A stretch of DNA of 64,000 nucleotides from Corynebacterium faecale (lineage in GTDB: Bacteria; Actinomycetota; Actinomycetes; Mycobacteriales; Mycobacteriaceae), in NCBI RefSeq assembly GCF_030408735.1, contig NZ_CP047204.1:992001-1056000 (forward strand), written 5' to 3'. Shown one piece after another: positions 23,096 to 31,889 of this stretch (position 1 is its first letter; each line of letters begins with the position of its first letter). Made by a program: the position numbers and the translations under genes. The notes beneath the pieces were generated by a model. The model did no database searches and was not told the DNA's origin. It saw only the letters and a list, made by a program, of their open reading frames with translations.

Positions 23096-24499
23096 ATGAA
23101 CCGCTCGAAGATCATCGCAGCCCTGACCACCGTCAGCCTCGTGACCGCAGCAGTGTCGGTTGCTCCGACCGCCACTGCGGTCCAGTTCTACGGAGAGCAG
23201 AGGAACGATCGCTCCATCTGTGTCTCCCAGTCAACTCCCAATGAAGTACAGGTCACCAAGGATTATTATCAGGCGCAGCTGGATGAGTATCTGGTGATGC
23301 AGGGCGCACTGCGTGCAGCCTTTCCGGAGTTCTCTGTGCACTATGAAAGATTTGATGAATTAAACGCGCAGGGAATCTCGATGGCTGTTTTCCCGTTCGA
23401 GCCACTCCTCGAGGTTGGATTCACCCCGTATGAGGCGAGGTTTTTTGCCGTCGAGGGAACCGATACCTACAAGGGGTTGCAAAGTCTGGTGACAACCGGG
23501 GCCTCCATGGATGTTGAATTCGCACCTGAATGGACCAAGGCACAGATGGGCGCTTATCCGAATTCTGGCGCCCCAGTTGTTCCGATCGGTGCAGACTGGA
23601 CAATGCAGCAAACCAGCCTTCGAGCTGTCGACGCCTATGTTGAACTGACCGCTGGGATGCCGGTGGGAGCATTTCGGCCCAATCTGGATGACGATTCGAA
23701 ACTGCGACCTTTCGTAGAGGCGCGCCTTGAGGTACTTGCTCCGGCAAAGGTAAAATATGACGCGGTCATGTCCCCGACTGCCGTTCTCTGGGCGGCCCAG
23801 AGCTGCCTCACCCTCTACCGGGCAGGTGATCTGCCTGCTGCAGGCCCGGTCACCACAACAACGGTGACGCCCACGACAACGGCCACTGCGCAACCGACAA
23901 CCACCACAGTGACTCCCGCGCCGACCACGACCACTGTGGCACCGGTGACCAGTACTGTCACGGCACCGGTTCTCACCACCACAACCACACCGGCCCCGGT
24001 CACCACTACCGTCGCGCCGGTCACGAGCACCGTCACCGCGCCTGTGGTCACGGTGTCTGAAACCCCGGCTCCGGTCACCACGACCGTGGCTGGAACCACC
24101 ACGACGCAGACTGAAGCACCGGTGACCATCACCGAGGCACCGGTTCTCACCACCACTGTCACGGCACCGGTTCTCACCACCACGGTTACCGCGCCTGTGG
24201 TCACGGTGTCTGAAACCCCGGCTCCGGTCACCACGACCGTGGCCGGAGCCACCACAACGGTGACGGAAGGGCCGGTCACCACCACGGTGCAGTTGCCGGC
24301 AGAAACCGTCACAGAAGTGGCACCCACGGTCACTGTGACAGTGACACCGACCGCCACCGCAACTGACACCCCGGATCCCGGTGATGGGGGAGGAAACAAC
24401 TTCGGCATGGTGGCGGCGATCGTCGCTGTTCTCGCAGCTATTGGCGGTATCGCTGCCTTCTTAGCTAACAACGTTGGACTATTCGCTGGATTCTTCTAG
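23096..24499 (+). CDS. Secreted, Thr-rich surface protein with C-terminal membrane anchor
   Basis: 467 residues. Signal peptide (1-28, ending PTATA); a globular N-terminal domain (about 30-245) without a motif I recognise; a stalk of about 165 residues made almost only of Thr, Val, Pro, Ala and Ser (TTTVTP, APVTTTVA units); a Gly/Asp hinge (DPGDGGGNN); and one C-terminal helix (GMVAAIVAVLAAIGGIAAFLA). The stalk resembles mucin-like regions that actinobacteria O-mannosylate; this is inferred from composition. It carries an exact 56-bp repeat. GAAGGA before ATG 23096 fixes the start; ATG 23084 is less well placed. A strong terminator follows. Likely exposed on the cell surface; ligand or role unknown. 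Confidence 0.78.
   Translation: MNRSKIIAALTTVSLVTAAVSVAPTATAVQFYGEQRNDRSICVSQSTPNEVQVTKDYYQAQLDEYLVMQGALRAAFPEFSVHYERFDELNAQGISMAVFPFEPLLEVGFTPYEARFFAVEGTDTYKGLQSLVTTGASMDVEFAPEWTKAQMGAYPNSGAPVVPIGADWTMQQTSLRAVDAYVELTAGMPVGAFRPNLDDDSKLRPFVEARLEVLAPAKVKYDAVMSPTAVLWAAQSCLTLYRAGDLPAAGPVTTTTVTPTTTATAQPTTTTVTPAPTTTTVAPVTSTVTAPVLTTTTTPAPVTTTVAPVTSTVTAPVVTVSETPAPVTTTVAGTTTTQTEAPVTITEAPVLTTTVTAPVLTTTVTAPVVTVSETPAPVTTTVAGATTTVTEGPVTTTVQLPAETVTEVAPTVTVTVTPTATATDTPDPGDGGGNNFGMVAAIVAVLAAIGGIAAFLANNVGLFAGFF
24035..24243 (+). repeat. 56-bp direct repeat in the Thr-rich stalk
   Basis: 24035-24090 and 24188-24243 are identical over 56 bases, 153 bases apart, and encode a TAPVVTVSETPAPVTTTVAG-like unit. Shorter partial copies lie between them. 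Such repeats can change stalk length by recombination. Confidence 0.75.
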
Positions 24500-24515
24500 C
24501 TGATCACCACGCACG

Positions 24516-24560
24516 AGACCCCCTCGTCACAGGATGTGAATCCATGTGGCGAGGGGGTCT
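24516..24560. terminator. Bidirectional terminator
   Basis: AGACCCCCTCG (24516-24526) pairs perfectly with CGAGGGGGTCT (24550-24560) around a 23-base loop. It lies between the convergent Thr-rich protein and CocE-type hydrolase genes. Only TCTTGG follows on the plus strand, so the T-run is poor, but the stem is strong in both directions. Confidence 0.7.
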
Positions 24561-24580
24561 TGGCGTCGACAAGCGTGTTT

Positions 24581-26299
24581 TTATGCCTTGGTGAAAGGCA
24601 GCACCAGCCGTGATGGGTGCTGGGCGTCGCGGTAGATCTTGTGGGCTACCGGGCGACCGACCGGAAGGTGGAAAGCATCTGGTGGGAGAAGTGAGTTGTG
24701 GTCATCCACCAGCGGCTCCGCGTTGGAAAGCTCCACGGTGAGCTTATGGCCGGGCTGGAAGGATGCAGCGAATGGGTAGAGGCGGATGACGTATTCCTCG
24801 ATCTTGCCGGGCTCAACCGGAATCTCGCGGGTGTGCGGGTGGTACGGGCTGCCGTGGGTGGTGCGTTCCTCATCCAGTTCGCGGTGGCTGGCCTTGAGGT
24901 AACCGGTGGTGATCAGCTGGCGCTTGCCGTTGGGGGCGTAATCCCAGAGGCGGAGGATGAAGTTGGTGTCCGGCTGGTCGATCTCAGCGAAGATGTGGGC
25001 GGCACCGGTGCCGATCATCTCGGTGGCCTCGGTGAATACCGGGGTGGACCAGGACAGGATCTGCACATCATCAGTGACGGTCAGTGGTGCCTGGTAGAAA
25101 CCATCCGGAGCGGCGTATTCGGTGTTCATGGTTTCCGGCTCGGTGGAGAGCTTGTGGCGGGGGCGCAGGAAGAGATCCTTGTACTCGATCTCCTTGGGTG
25201 GCCACTGGTCGGCGGTGATGGTCTCGCGGGAACCTTCCACGAAAACATCCACCTGGGGTTCATCCATGATGCCGTTGTCGATGCCCTTGAGCCAGTAGTC
25301 GTACCAGGCGAACATCTTGTCGTGCTCTTCGATGAACGGGCGGGACTGCATCGGTGGGTATGCGCCGATGGTGAGCTTCTTCGGGCCCTTGACCTTGTCA
25401 AATACCTCGATGGTGGAATCCAGTGTCCAACCGCGGCCCTGATCCAGCTGGAGCCAGACGGGGATGTCGATGTTGTGCGCGAGTTCATTGGGATTTCTTT
25501 CCTCGTACCACTCGCCATCGAACTGGTTCATCACGATGTCGAACCAGGCCTCATGGTTCTTCGGGTAGTTGAGGGTGTGGACGAGGTTGGGCCAGGCCTG
25601 GATATCGGGATCCTGCAGGCGCTCCTCAACCTTGGCGCGCAGCTCCTCTGGGCTGAACTCCTCGATCATGCGGGATTTCACACCGTCGGTGAAGGCCCAG
25701 CCGGAGTCGCCGCCGCGGCCCTCGCGTGCGGCACGGGGCATGAACCACATGATGCCACCGTGGTAGGTGGTTTCGTAGAAATCATAGTGGCCACCGGAGA
25801 CGAAGATGGCCTTGAGGTGTGGCGGGCGCTCAGCGGCCGCCAGCACCTGCATGGAGCCGAAGTAGGAGATGCCGACCATGCCCACATTACCGTCGCACCA
25901 GGGCTGTTCAGCTACCCACTCGATGAAGTCATAGGCATCCTCGCCGAGGGAGACGCCACCGGCGTTGTAGTTGCCGATGTGTTCGCCTTCGGAAGCACCG
26001 GAACCGCGTAGATCGCCGATGACGTGGACATAATCCTCGGAGACGATGCGGGCGATATCGCCAGCCTCGATGCAACCGTCCCAGAGTGGGGAGGGGCGAC
26101 GCTGGGGTGGGGTGGTCAGGGCGAGTGCCTGGAGTTCCTTGCCGTAGGGGGAGAGGGCAACCAGGGCGGGACGGGGCTTGTCCACATCAGCTTCGTAGGC
26201 ATCGGCGGCAAGCGTGACACCGTCGCGCATGGGGATGGAGAGATCCTTGCGGATGCGGATGTTCTGGCCGCCGGCGTTGAAATAAGTAATTTCGCTCAT
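24581..26299 (-). CDS. CocE/NonD-type alpha/beta hydrolase (S15 family)
   Basis: 572 residues. N-terminal alpha/beta-hydrolase domain with IPMRDGVTLAADAY, VIGDLRGSGASEG and the nucleophile elbow GISYFGSMQ (GxSYxG). The C-terminal jelly-roll domain (from about 400, GTGAAHIFAEID... RLYPFAASFQPGHKLTVELSNAE) is that of cocaine esterase / X-Pro dipeptidyl peptidase. It probably cleaves an ester or amide; substrate unknown. No signal peptide, so cytoplasmic. AAGGAG at 26307-26312 sets the ATG. It diverges from an MBL-fold gene across a 141-bp region with its own promoter and palindrome. Confidence 0.88.
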   Translation of the reverse strand: MSEITYFNAGGQNIRIRKDLSIPMRDGVTLAADAYEADVDKPRPALVALSPYGKELQALALTTPPQRRPSPLWDGCIEAGDIARIVSEDYVHVIGDLRGSGASEGEHIGNYNAGGVSLGEDAYDFIEWVAEQPWCDGNVGMVGISYFGSMQVLAAAERPPHLKAIFVSGGHYDFYETTYHGGIMWFMPRAAREGRGGDSGWAFTDGVKSRMIEEFSPEELRAKVEERLQDPDIQAWPNLVHTLNYPKNHEAWFDIVMNQFDGEWYEERNPNELAHNIDIPVWLQLDQGRGWTLDSTIEVFDKVKGPKKLTIGAYPPMQSRPFIEEHDKMFAWYDYWLKGIDNGIMDEPQVDVFVEGSRETITADQWPPKEIEYKDLFLRPRHKLSTEPETMNTEYAAPDGFYQAPLTVTDDVQILSWSTPVFTEATEMIGTGAAHIFAEIDQPDTNFILRLWDYAPNGKRQLITTGYLKASHRELDEERTTHGSPYHPHTREIPVEPGKIEEYVIRLYPFAASFQPGHKLTVELSNAEPLVDDHNSLLPPDAFHLPVGRPVAHKIYRDAQHPSRLVLPFTKA

Positions 26300-26440
26300 G
26301 TGGGGCTCCTTGAGATTGTGAAACCGTTGGGGTGATCCCAAAAGGGTGATAAGGGTATATTATTATAATAAAGTGATCCGTGCAAGGTTTTCATCGACTT
26401 TATACTCTGGAACACACCGTCCAATCCAAGGAGAATGACC
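26300..26440. promoter_or_regulatory. Divergent promoter region, CocE hydrolase / MBL enzyme
   Basis: For the plus-strand gene, TATACT (26401-26406) is a good -10. For the minus strand, TTGCAC and TAATAT are spaced 17 bases within an A/T-rich stretch (26355-26390). TTGGG-GTGAT-CCCAA (26327-26341) is a perfect-arm palindrome in the 5' leader of the hydrolase, a candidate operator. GTGATCC recurs once at about 26373. Confidence 0.55.
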
Positions 26441-27361
26441 ATGACCCAGTCTGCAGGACAACCCACTCCCATCCATTCCATCTACGCGCCCTGGGGCCGA
26501 TTCGGTCTGTACACGTTTCTCATTGATGCTCCTGAATTGGCACTGGTGGACACCGGCGTCACCGCCACTGCCCAGGGCGTTGCCGATGGCCTTGCAGAAC
26601 TCGGTCGTGACATCAAGGATGTGAAGTGGATTCTGCTCACCCATGGACACATCGACCACCTCGGCGGCACCGTTGCGCTGTGGGAGATGACCGGACGCAA
26701 CGCCAAGGTGGTCATCCACGAAGATGATGTGGACTACCTGCAGCGACGTCGCGCACATGTGGAGAACTACCTCAACCTGCGGGCCAACTACATTGATGAT
26801 CCAGATGCTGAAACCAAACAGACCGCGATGATGGAGCATGCCATCTCCGGGGAGATGACCCCTGATGTGATCGTCAAGGGTGGGGAAGTGCTTGACCTCG
26901 GCGGTGTGAAAGTGCGGGTTGTGCATACCCCGGGCCACACCGGTGGTTCGGTGGCCTACGTGGTTGAGGGACAGAACGATGTTTTCGTCGGCGATGCCGT
27001 ACAGATCCACGGTGCCGCCAATGGTTTCCCGGGTTATGAGGCCCCGGACGCCTACAGGGATTCCCTGCTGCGGATTCAGGAGGAGACCCCGAACCGCATG
27101 TTCCTCGGCCACCCCTTCCGGTCGGCCGCTGGCGATCCGTATCCCGTCGAATTGGACCGGGAACAATCCGCCCGGGTGTTGCAGGAGGCTGTTGATATCG
27201 AAGCCCGCGTCCGCGACGCGGCGCTCACCCTCGGAGCTGCAGCATCGGAGTCCCCCCATTCGCCGTTCGCGGCGATCGCCGATCACCTCGGTTACGAGGG
27301 TGATCCGACTCTGGAGCCCTCGCCTTTCTTCACCACCCTTCACGGGTACCTCAAGGCATAG
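26441..27361 (+). CDS. Metallo-beta-lactamase-fold hydrolase
   Basis: 306 residues with the full MBL metal set: LLTHGHIDHLGG (HxHxDH), HTPGHTGGS and VGDAVQ, followed by a C-terminal FLGHPFR. It resembles glyoxalase-II / quorum-quenching-lactonase relatives; substrate unknown. AAGGAG at 26428-26433 is 7 bases from the ATG at 26441, whereas the ATG at 26435 is too close, so the shorter start is used. Paired head-to-head with the CocE-type hydrolase, suggesting both act on one ester or lactone substrate. Confidence 0.88.
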   Translation: MTQSAGQPTPIHSIYAPWGRFGLYTFLIDAPELALVDTGVTATAQGVADGLAELGRDIKDVKWILLTHGHIDHLGGTVALWEMTGRNAKVVIHEDDVDYLQRRRAHVENYLNLRANYIDDPDAETKQTAMMEHAISGEMTPDVIVKGGEVLDLGGVKVRVVHTPGHTGGSVAYVVEGQNDVFVGDAVQIHGAANGFPGYEAPDAYRDSLLRIQEETPNRMFLGHPFRSAAGDPYPVELDREQSARVLQEAVDIEARVRDAALTLGAAASESPHSPFAAIADHLGYEGDPTLEPSPFFTTLHGYLKA

Positions 27362-27448
27362 GGATGCTTGCCCACGAATAACTCTTCCGTCCCCCCGGAC
27401 TTTCCCATTGCCGAGACAAAGCTGGCAGCCCTCCCTAAACTGACCAGC

Positions 27449-28027
27449 ATGTTTTCCTCGCGTCTTGGCGCCCTGACCATGAGTACCATCGCCGCTGGCA
27501 CAGTGGCCGGTGTCATCTTCGCTGCCACTGTGGTGGGCGATGATGCACCGGTTGACAGTGCGGGAGCGACGAAAGCATCTCCTGCCACCACGCCAACTCC
27601 GATCTCCACCACGGTCCCGGTACCTGTGGTCGAGCAGATTGTTGAACCCGAGATCGTGGAGCCGGTCCCCTTCGATTACGGGGACTGCCCACCGATTGCC
27701 CGGGCATGTGTGGATCTTGATGGCGAACGCGCCTGGCTGCAGGTGGACGGGGAAGTCACCTATGGAGCCGTACCGATCGGGCAGGGAGGCCCGGGTTATG
27801 AAACCCCTCGCGCGAGTTTCCATGTCTCCCGCAAGGTTATCGATGATGTCTCCTATGTATTCAACATGGCACCGATGCCGTATGCGGTGTACTTCACCAA
27901 CGTGGGCCATGCCTTCCATGAGGGCGATCCGGAGGGGGATTCCCACGGGTGTATCCGCCTGGCCCCCGGTGACGCAGAGGTCTACTTCAATAACCTCAAT
28001 GTGGGGGATCTGATCCATATCTACTGA
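27449..28027 (+). CDS. L,D-transpeptidase (YkuD family), secreted or anchored
   Basis: 192 residues: an N-terminal hydrophobic signal/anchor (MSTIAAGTVAGVIFAATVV within about 10-32), a Pro/Val linker, and a YkuD domain. The active-site motif is HAFHEGDPEGDSHGCIRL with catalytic Cys in SHGC(I)R. Such enzymes cross-link meso-diaminopimelate residues (3-3 links) in the actinobacterial cell wall or attach proteins. It is small compared with mycobacterial LdtMt enzymes, having one catalytic domain only. The ATG at 27449 directly precedes the signal region; the frame is open to 27368 with a TTG. The last codons form the left arm of a perfect 16-bp hairpin. Confidence 0.82.
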   Translation: MFSSRLGALTMSTIAAGTVAGVIFAATVVGDDAPVDSAGATKASPATTPTPISTTVPVPVVEQIVEPEIVEPVPFDYGDCPPIARACVDLDGERAWLQVDGEVTYGAVPIGQGGPGYETPRASFHVSRKVIDDVSYVFNMAPMPYAVYFTNVGHAFHEGDPEGDSHGCIRLAPGDAEVYFNNLNVGDLIHIY

Positions 28028-28046
28028 TACGGATCAGATCCCCCAC
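28001..28046. terminator. Perfect 16-bp inverted repeat across the L,D-transpeptidase stop codon
   Basis: GTGGGGGATCTGATCC (28001-28016) is exactly complementary to 28031-28046, with a 14-base loop containing the TGA stop (28025-28027). It lies between convergent genes and would stop transcription in either direction. No T-run follows on either strand. The left arm encodes the final VGDLI of the enzyme. Confidence 0.65.
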
Positions 28047-28069
28047 AGCGGATGAAACAACGGGGATGC

Positions 28070-29353
28070 TTACAGCGTGACTGTGGCGTCCTCAGTGGCT
28101 GTCACCTTCGCCTTGCTCGGTGCGGACTCGCGGAGGAACAGTGAGAAGAAGGTGGCCACCAGTGCACCGCCGGAGGAGATGAACAGCGCAGAGGCCAGAC
28201 CATACTGGTCGGCGATGGCACCGGTGATCACGGGGTTGAGGAAGCCACCGACGAATTCACCGATACCCACTGGCAGTCCGACAGCCAAACCGGCGACGGC
28301 TGGTCGAACGGACTCCGCAGGGATCACGGACATCGCCAGACCACCCACACCCATGCCCGCCGCGAAGACGAATACCGCGGCACCCAGCAGGCCCGGGTTG
28401 TCCACATAGACAAAGGAGAGCGGAGCCAGGGTGGAAAGGAGACCGAACATCACGGCGGTTGGCTTACGGCCGATTTTGTCGGAGATCAGGGGAACCACGA
28501 AACCCCAGATGGCGGTGCCCACACCGAAGGCCGCCAGAATGAGGCTCATGGAGCTGGCGGTCCAGCCCCGGATATTGGTCAGGTACAGCGGACCAAAGAC
28601 CTGCAGGGAGATCAGGTAGACCATGAAGCCGGAGAACATCACGATCGACAGCAGTACGTTCCGGTTACGCAGAACTTCTCCCAGACCGCCCTTGTGATCA
28701 GGGTTGGCGTATTCGACTGCCTCGGGGGATACCGCCTCCGGCTCGCGCATGACCTTCCAGATGACAAACGCCATGATCAGGCCGGGGAGAATAGTGAAGA
28801 AGAAGGCGGTGCGCCAGTCGAAGATATTAGCCAGGGCAACGATCACGATGGGGGCGAGCACACCACCGAACAGACCATTGGCGGTATTCATGGTGAAACC
28901 GAGGTTGAATCCACGGCGGTGCGGGGAGGATTCCATGGCCAGCACGGACTGGGTGACCGGAATGGTGGGGCCTTCGAACATGCCCATCATCAGGCGCAGG
29001 ATGATCAGATGGACGAAGGTGCCCACGAAACCCTGGAGGAATGATGCAAGAGAGAAGGCGATGAGGAGGATGACCAGGTAGAGGCGTTTGCTTTTGACCT
29101 TGTCGGAGATTCGGCCACCCACGATGGAGGCGATGGCCCAGGTCAGGGCGGCGGCACCGGCGAGCTGTCCCACCTGTGCGTTGTTCAGTCCCAGGTCTTC
29201 CTGGATGAACGGCATGAGGAAGTTGATGATCAGTCTGTCGAAGAACACCAGGCCCACGGCGAAGAAGAAGACCGTGACCAGTTTGTTTTCATAGCTCCAG
29301 AAACCCTGTTTCGGGGGAGTCTGCGCCAGTGTGGTGGGGGTTGTGGAAGTCAT
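28070..29353 (-). CDS. MFS transporter (organic-acid type)
   Basis: 427 residues with twelve hydrophobic helices. The helix-1 region is VFFDRLIINFLMPFI, the cytoplasmic loop 2-3 motif is GGRISDKVKSKR, and the second-half motif is ISDKIGRKPTAVM. It resembles the anion:cation symporter group (phthalate/hexuronate-like) more than drug exporters. It is last in the leftward cluster of the GntR region, 132 bases after another MFS gene with a hairpin between. It probably imports a substrate or intermediate of that pathway. Confidence 0.8.
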   Translation of the reverse strand: MTSTTPTTLAQTPPKQGFWSYENKLVTVFFFAVGLVFFDRLIINFLMPFIQEDLGLNNAQVGQLAGAAALTWAIASIVGGRISDKVKSKRLYLVILLIAFSLASFLQGFVGTFVHLIILRLMMGMFEGPTIPVTQSVLAMESSPHRRGFNLGFTMNTANGLFGGVLAPIVIVALANIFDWRTAFFFTILPGLIMAFVIWKVMREPEAVSPEAVEYANPDHKGGLGEVLRNRNVLLSIVMFSGFMVYLISLQVFGPLYLTNIRGWTASSMSLILAAFGVGTAIWGFVVPLISDKIGRKPTAVMFGLLSTLAPLSFVYVDNPGLLGAAVFVFAAGMGVGGLAMSVIPAESVRPAVAGLAVGLPVGIGEFVGGFLNPVITGAIADQYGLASALFISSGGALVATFFSLFLRESAPSKAKVTATEDATVTL

Positions 29354-29410
29354 TGAGGGGCTCCGTAGGAGTGAGGGGAAAGCTTCTGGATTTTGGGTGC
29401 AGAAGACCGA

Positions 29411-29462
29411 CGGTTCCTCGGATGCAGGGTAAATAAGGGGTGATTGCGCGTCCGGGGAACCG
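29411..29462. promoter_or_regulatory. Inverted repeat between the two MFS genes
   Basis: CGGTTCCTCGG (29411-29421) and CCGGGGAACCG (29452-29462) pair with one mismatch. It could be an attenuating hairpin or processing site that lowers expression of the distal MFS gene; no T-run is present. Confidence 0.35.
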
Positions 29463-29485
29463 TAGGAAAGTGAGGGAATGGGGGG

Positions 29486-30844
29486 TTAGGTAGCCAAAAC
29501 TGGTGCTTCACCTGTTTTAGCGACAGGTACCTGGGTCTCTTGCTTCTTCTTCCTGCTGAGGGGGACGAAGAAGAAGGCGATTGCTGCGATCACACCAGGG
29601 ACCGCAAAGGCGATGAAGTAGGCCGGAACCGGGAGATCATAGGTGAGCAAAACGCCACCAAAGCTGGGTCCGACGATGGCTCCGATCCTTCCGACACCTG
29701 AAGCCATGCCGATCGCGGTGGATCGCATGAAGGACGGATAGTACTGGGATACGAAGGAGTAGGAAATGTTCTGGGCTCCCATCGTGCAAGCGCCGGCAAC
29801 GAACACCAATGCCAGCAGAATGGCCATGCTGCCGCCGAATCCCAGCAGGGTGAGGGAGATGGCGGAGATGAAGAACATCGGAACGAGGACAACCTTGACG
29901 CCGACCTTGTCTGATACCTGACCCATGACCATGGTTCCTACGATGGCGCCGATGTTGAGCACCACCATGAACGTGAGGCTGGAACCGAGTGCAAAACCTG
30001 CAGTGACCATGAGGTTAGGCAACCAGGTGTTGATGCCGTTGACCATCAGCAGGCAACTGAAGAAGGCAATCCAGATCATCAGAGTTGCCAGTGCGCGCCT
30101 GTTTCGGAACAGTGCGCCGATGGGGGAACCCTGTTCGCGCTCCTTCAGTCCGGTGAAGGTGACGTTGTCAGGGATCTGAGCTGTGGGATTCACCGCCAGG
30201 AGGATGTGACGCAGCTTTGCGGTCTGACCGTTCTTGAGCAGTGTCTGAGGGGAATCATAGAAATGCTTCACCATCAGGGGCAGCAATACCAAGGGGATGG
30301 CCGCGACCCAGAAGGTGGCCTGCCAACCGAAAGCCGGAATCAAGATCATCGCGACTCCGGCTGCAAGAATGCCGCCGATGGAGAAGAAACACATGATGAT
30401 TGCCACCATGGTGTTCGCCCGTCCCCGAGGGGCGAAGTCAGTGAGCATGGCGATCACCGTGGGCAGGATTCCGCCGATGCCAAGGCCTGCGATGAAACGC
30501 AGCGCCCCAAAGATGGCGGCTCCCGGTGCCAGCGCGCACAGTGTGGTGGCCAGGGAGAACAGCACCACGCTGGTGATGAGGATCCGGCGGCGACCAAATT
30601 TATCGGCGAGGATACCGAAAACTATCGCACCGAGCATCATCCCGAAGGGGCCCATGCTGCCGATGGAGCCGGCCTGAACGGGGGTCATGCCCCATTCCTG
30701 CATCATCTTGGGTAGTACGGAACCGTAGATAACCAGGTCGTACATGTCGAACATGATGATGAGGCATGACCAGAACAGCATCATGAAGTGAGGCTTGCCC
30801 ATTCGGGTGTCTTCAATAAAGCTGTTGATATCGATAGTTTTCAT
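29486..30844 (-). CDS. AAHS-family MFS transporter (aromatic acid:H+ symporter type)
   Basis: 452 residues, twelve helices. Helix 1 carries the aromatic-acid symporter signature DMYDLVIYG (D-x-x-D, as in PcaK/BenK), with GILADKFGRRRIL in loop 2-3 and GQVSDKVGVKVVL in loop 8-9. The family imports benzoate, hydroxybenzoates or hydroxyphenylpropionates with protons. Only 8 bases separate it from the upstream esterase gene, so it is co-transcribed with the hydrolase/monooxygenase genes. The operon therefore most likely handles an aromatic acid or ester. Confidence 0.87.
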   Translation of the reverse strand: MKTIDINSFIEDTRMGKPHFMMLFWSCLIIMFDMYDLVIYGSVLPKMMQEWGMTPVQAGSIGSMGPFGMMLGAIVFGILADKFGRRRILITSVVLFSLATTLCALAPGAAIFGALRFIAGLGIGGILPTVIAMLTDFAPRGRANTMVAIIMCFFSIGGILAAGVAMILIPAFGWQATFWVAAIPLVLLPLMVKHFYDSPQTLLKNGQTAKLRHILLAVNPTAQIPDNVTFTGLKEREQGSPIGALFRNRRALATLMIWIAFFSCLLMVNGINTWLPNLMVTAGFALGSSLTFMVVLNIGAIVGTMVMGQVSDKVGVKVVLVPMFFISAISLTLLGFGGSMAILLALVFVAGACTMGAQNISYSFVSQYYPSFMRSTAIGMASGVGRIGAIVGPSFGGVLLTYDLPVPAYFIAFAVPGVIAAIAFFFVPLSRKKKQETQVPVAKTGEAPVLAT

Positions 30845-30852
30845 GGCAGGTT

Positions 30853-31749
30853 TTAGTCCTTGTTCAGGAAGTCTGAGGTGTCATGGAACACCTCGTAGAA
30901 CTCCGGGATCCAGGTGAAGTTGACCACGAAGCCGTGGTTGGCTGAGTCATAACGCTTGAGTTCGGTGTCCACACCGGCCGCGCGGAGCTTCTCGGCATAT
31001 GCTTCGCCTTCATCGCGCAGTGGGTCATAACCGGCGGTGACCACAAATGCCTTGGGCAGGCCGGAGAGGTTCTCACGTTTGATGGGGGAGACCAGCGGAT
31101 CAGCCGGATCGGCACCGCCTTCGAGGTAGAAGGAGTTGAAGGGTGCCAGGCCGTTGTACTCCAGGCCATAACCTTCAGCATTTTCCTTCAGTGACGGCCA
31201 GCGCTCCTGGTCGAAGTCCAGATCCACAGAAGGGTAGTAGAGGATCTGGTGGGTGATGCGGTCGAACTCATCATCCTGTGCCATGAAGGTCACGGCGGCG
31301 ACGAAGTTGCCACCGGAGGAATCACCGGCGATGGCGAGGGGCTCGTCGTGGTTAAGCGTGGCCGCAACCCCGCGCACCACGGCGTAGCACTCATTGAGCG
31401 CAACCGGGAAGGCAACCTCGGGGGAGAGGGAATAGCCGACGGAGACAATCTTCCAACCGGTCTCCTTGGCCAGGGAACGACCGACGTGGTCATGGGTGTC
31501 AAGGCTGCCGGAGAAGAATGCTCCGCCGTGGAAGTACACGATCGTGCCCTTCGGTGCGTCGGAGTCAGCGTAGATCCGTACCGGAACATCCGCGATGATG
31601 GAATCCTCGACGGAGGCGATCGGAGTGCGCTGCTCCAGTGGTGGGACGTTACCGGCCTCAAAAGCACGCATATCCGCAGGGTTCGGTGGGGTGGTGGATG
31701 CCGGTGGGATCTGGGCGACGATTTTCTGGATCTCAGGATGGAGGGTCAT
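30853..31749 (-). CDS. HSL-type alpha/beta hydrolase (esterase/lipase)
   Basis: 298 residues. Oxyanion motif VYFHGGAFFSG, nucleophile GDSSGG, Asp in YDPLRDEG and His in SANHGF: the hormone-sensitive-lipase (group IV) triad, complete and in order. Such enzymes hydrolyse short acyl or aryl esters. The ATG at 31747-31749 follows AGAAAGAAGG; the longer frame upstream is low-complexity Arg/His and not coding. It lies between the flavin monooxygenase and the AAHS transporter in the GntR-linked operon, where it may release an aromatic acid from an ester or open a lactone. Confidence 0.88.
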   Translation of the reverse strand: MTLHPEIQKIVAQIPPASTTPPNPADMRAFEAGNVPPLEQRTPIASVEDSIIADVPVRIYADSDAPKGTIVYFHGGAFFSGSLDTHDHVGRSLAKETGWKIVSVGYSLSPEVAFPVALNECYAVVRGVAATLNHDEPLAIAGDSSGGNFVAAVTFMAQDDEFDRITHQILYYPSVDLDFDQERWPSLKENAEGYGLEYNGLAPFNSFYLEGGADPADPLVSPIKRENLSGLPKAFVVTAGYDPLRDEGEAYAEKLRAAGVDTELKRYDSANHGFVVNFTWIPEFYEVFHDTSDFLNKD

Positions 31750-31889
31750 TGTGTGGCCTTCTTTCTGTAAACGGCGTGCCCTCAGGTGGTGAGGGCGGTG
31801 ATGGCGCCGCCGCACTGTCCAGGTGGGATACCTGTGGGCAGCGGCGACGACGCCATCATAAAGAACTGTCGGAAAGGGGGATCTCCGAC

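Noticed and set aside
23830..24360. Repeat-rich stretch considered as a CRISPR-like array
   Set aside because: Repeats are in frame, imperfect and of varying period, and encode the Thr-rich stalk; there are no spacers of constant size and no cas genes.
24698..26011. 437-codon plus-strand frame opposite the CocE-type hydrolase
   Set aside because: Antisense to a gene with full catalytic and jelly-roll motifs; composition (Gly/Val/Asp-rich) is that of a shadow frame.
26363..28018. 551-codon minus-strand frame across the MBL and L,D-transpeptidase genes
   Set aside because: It spans two real genes on the other strand, lacks motifs, and would cross a promoter region.
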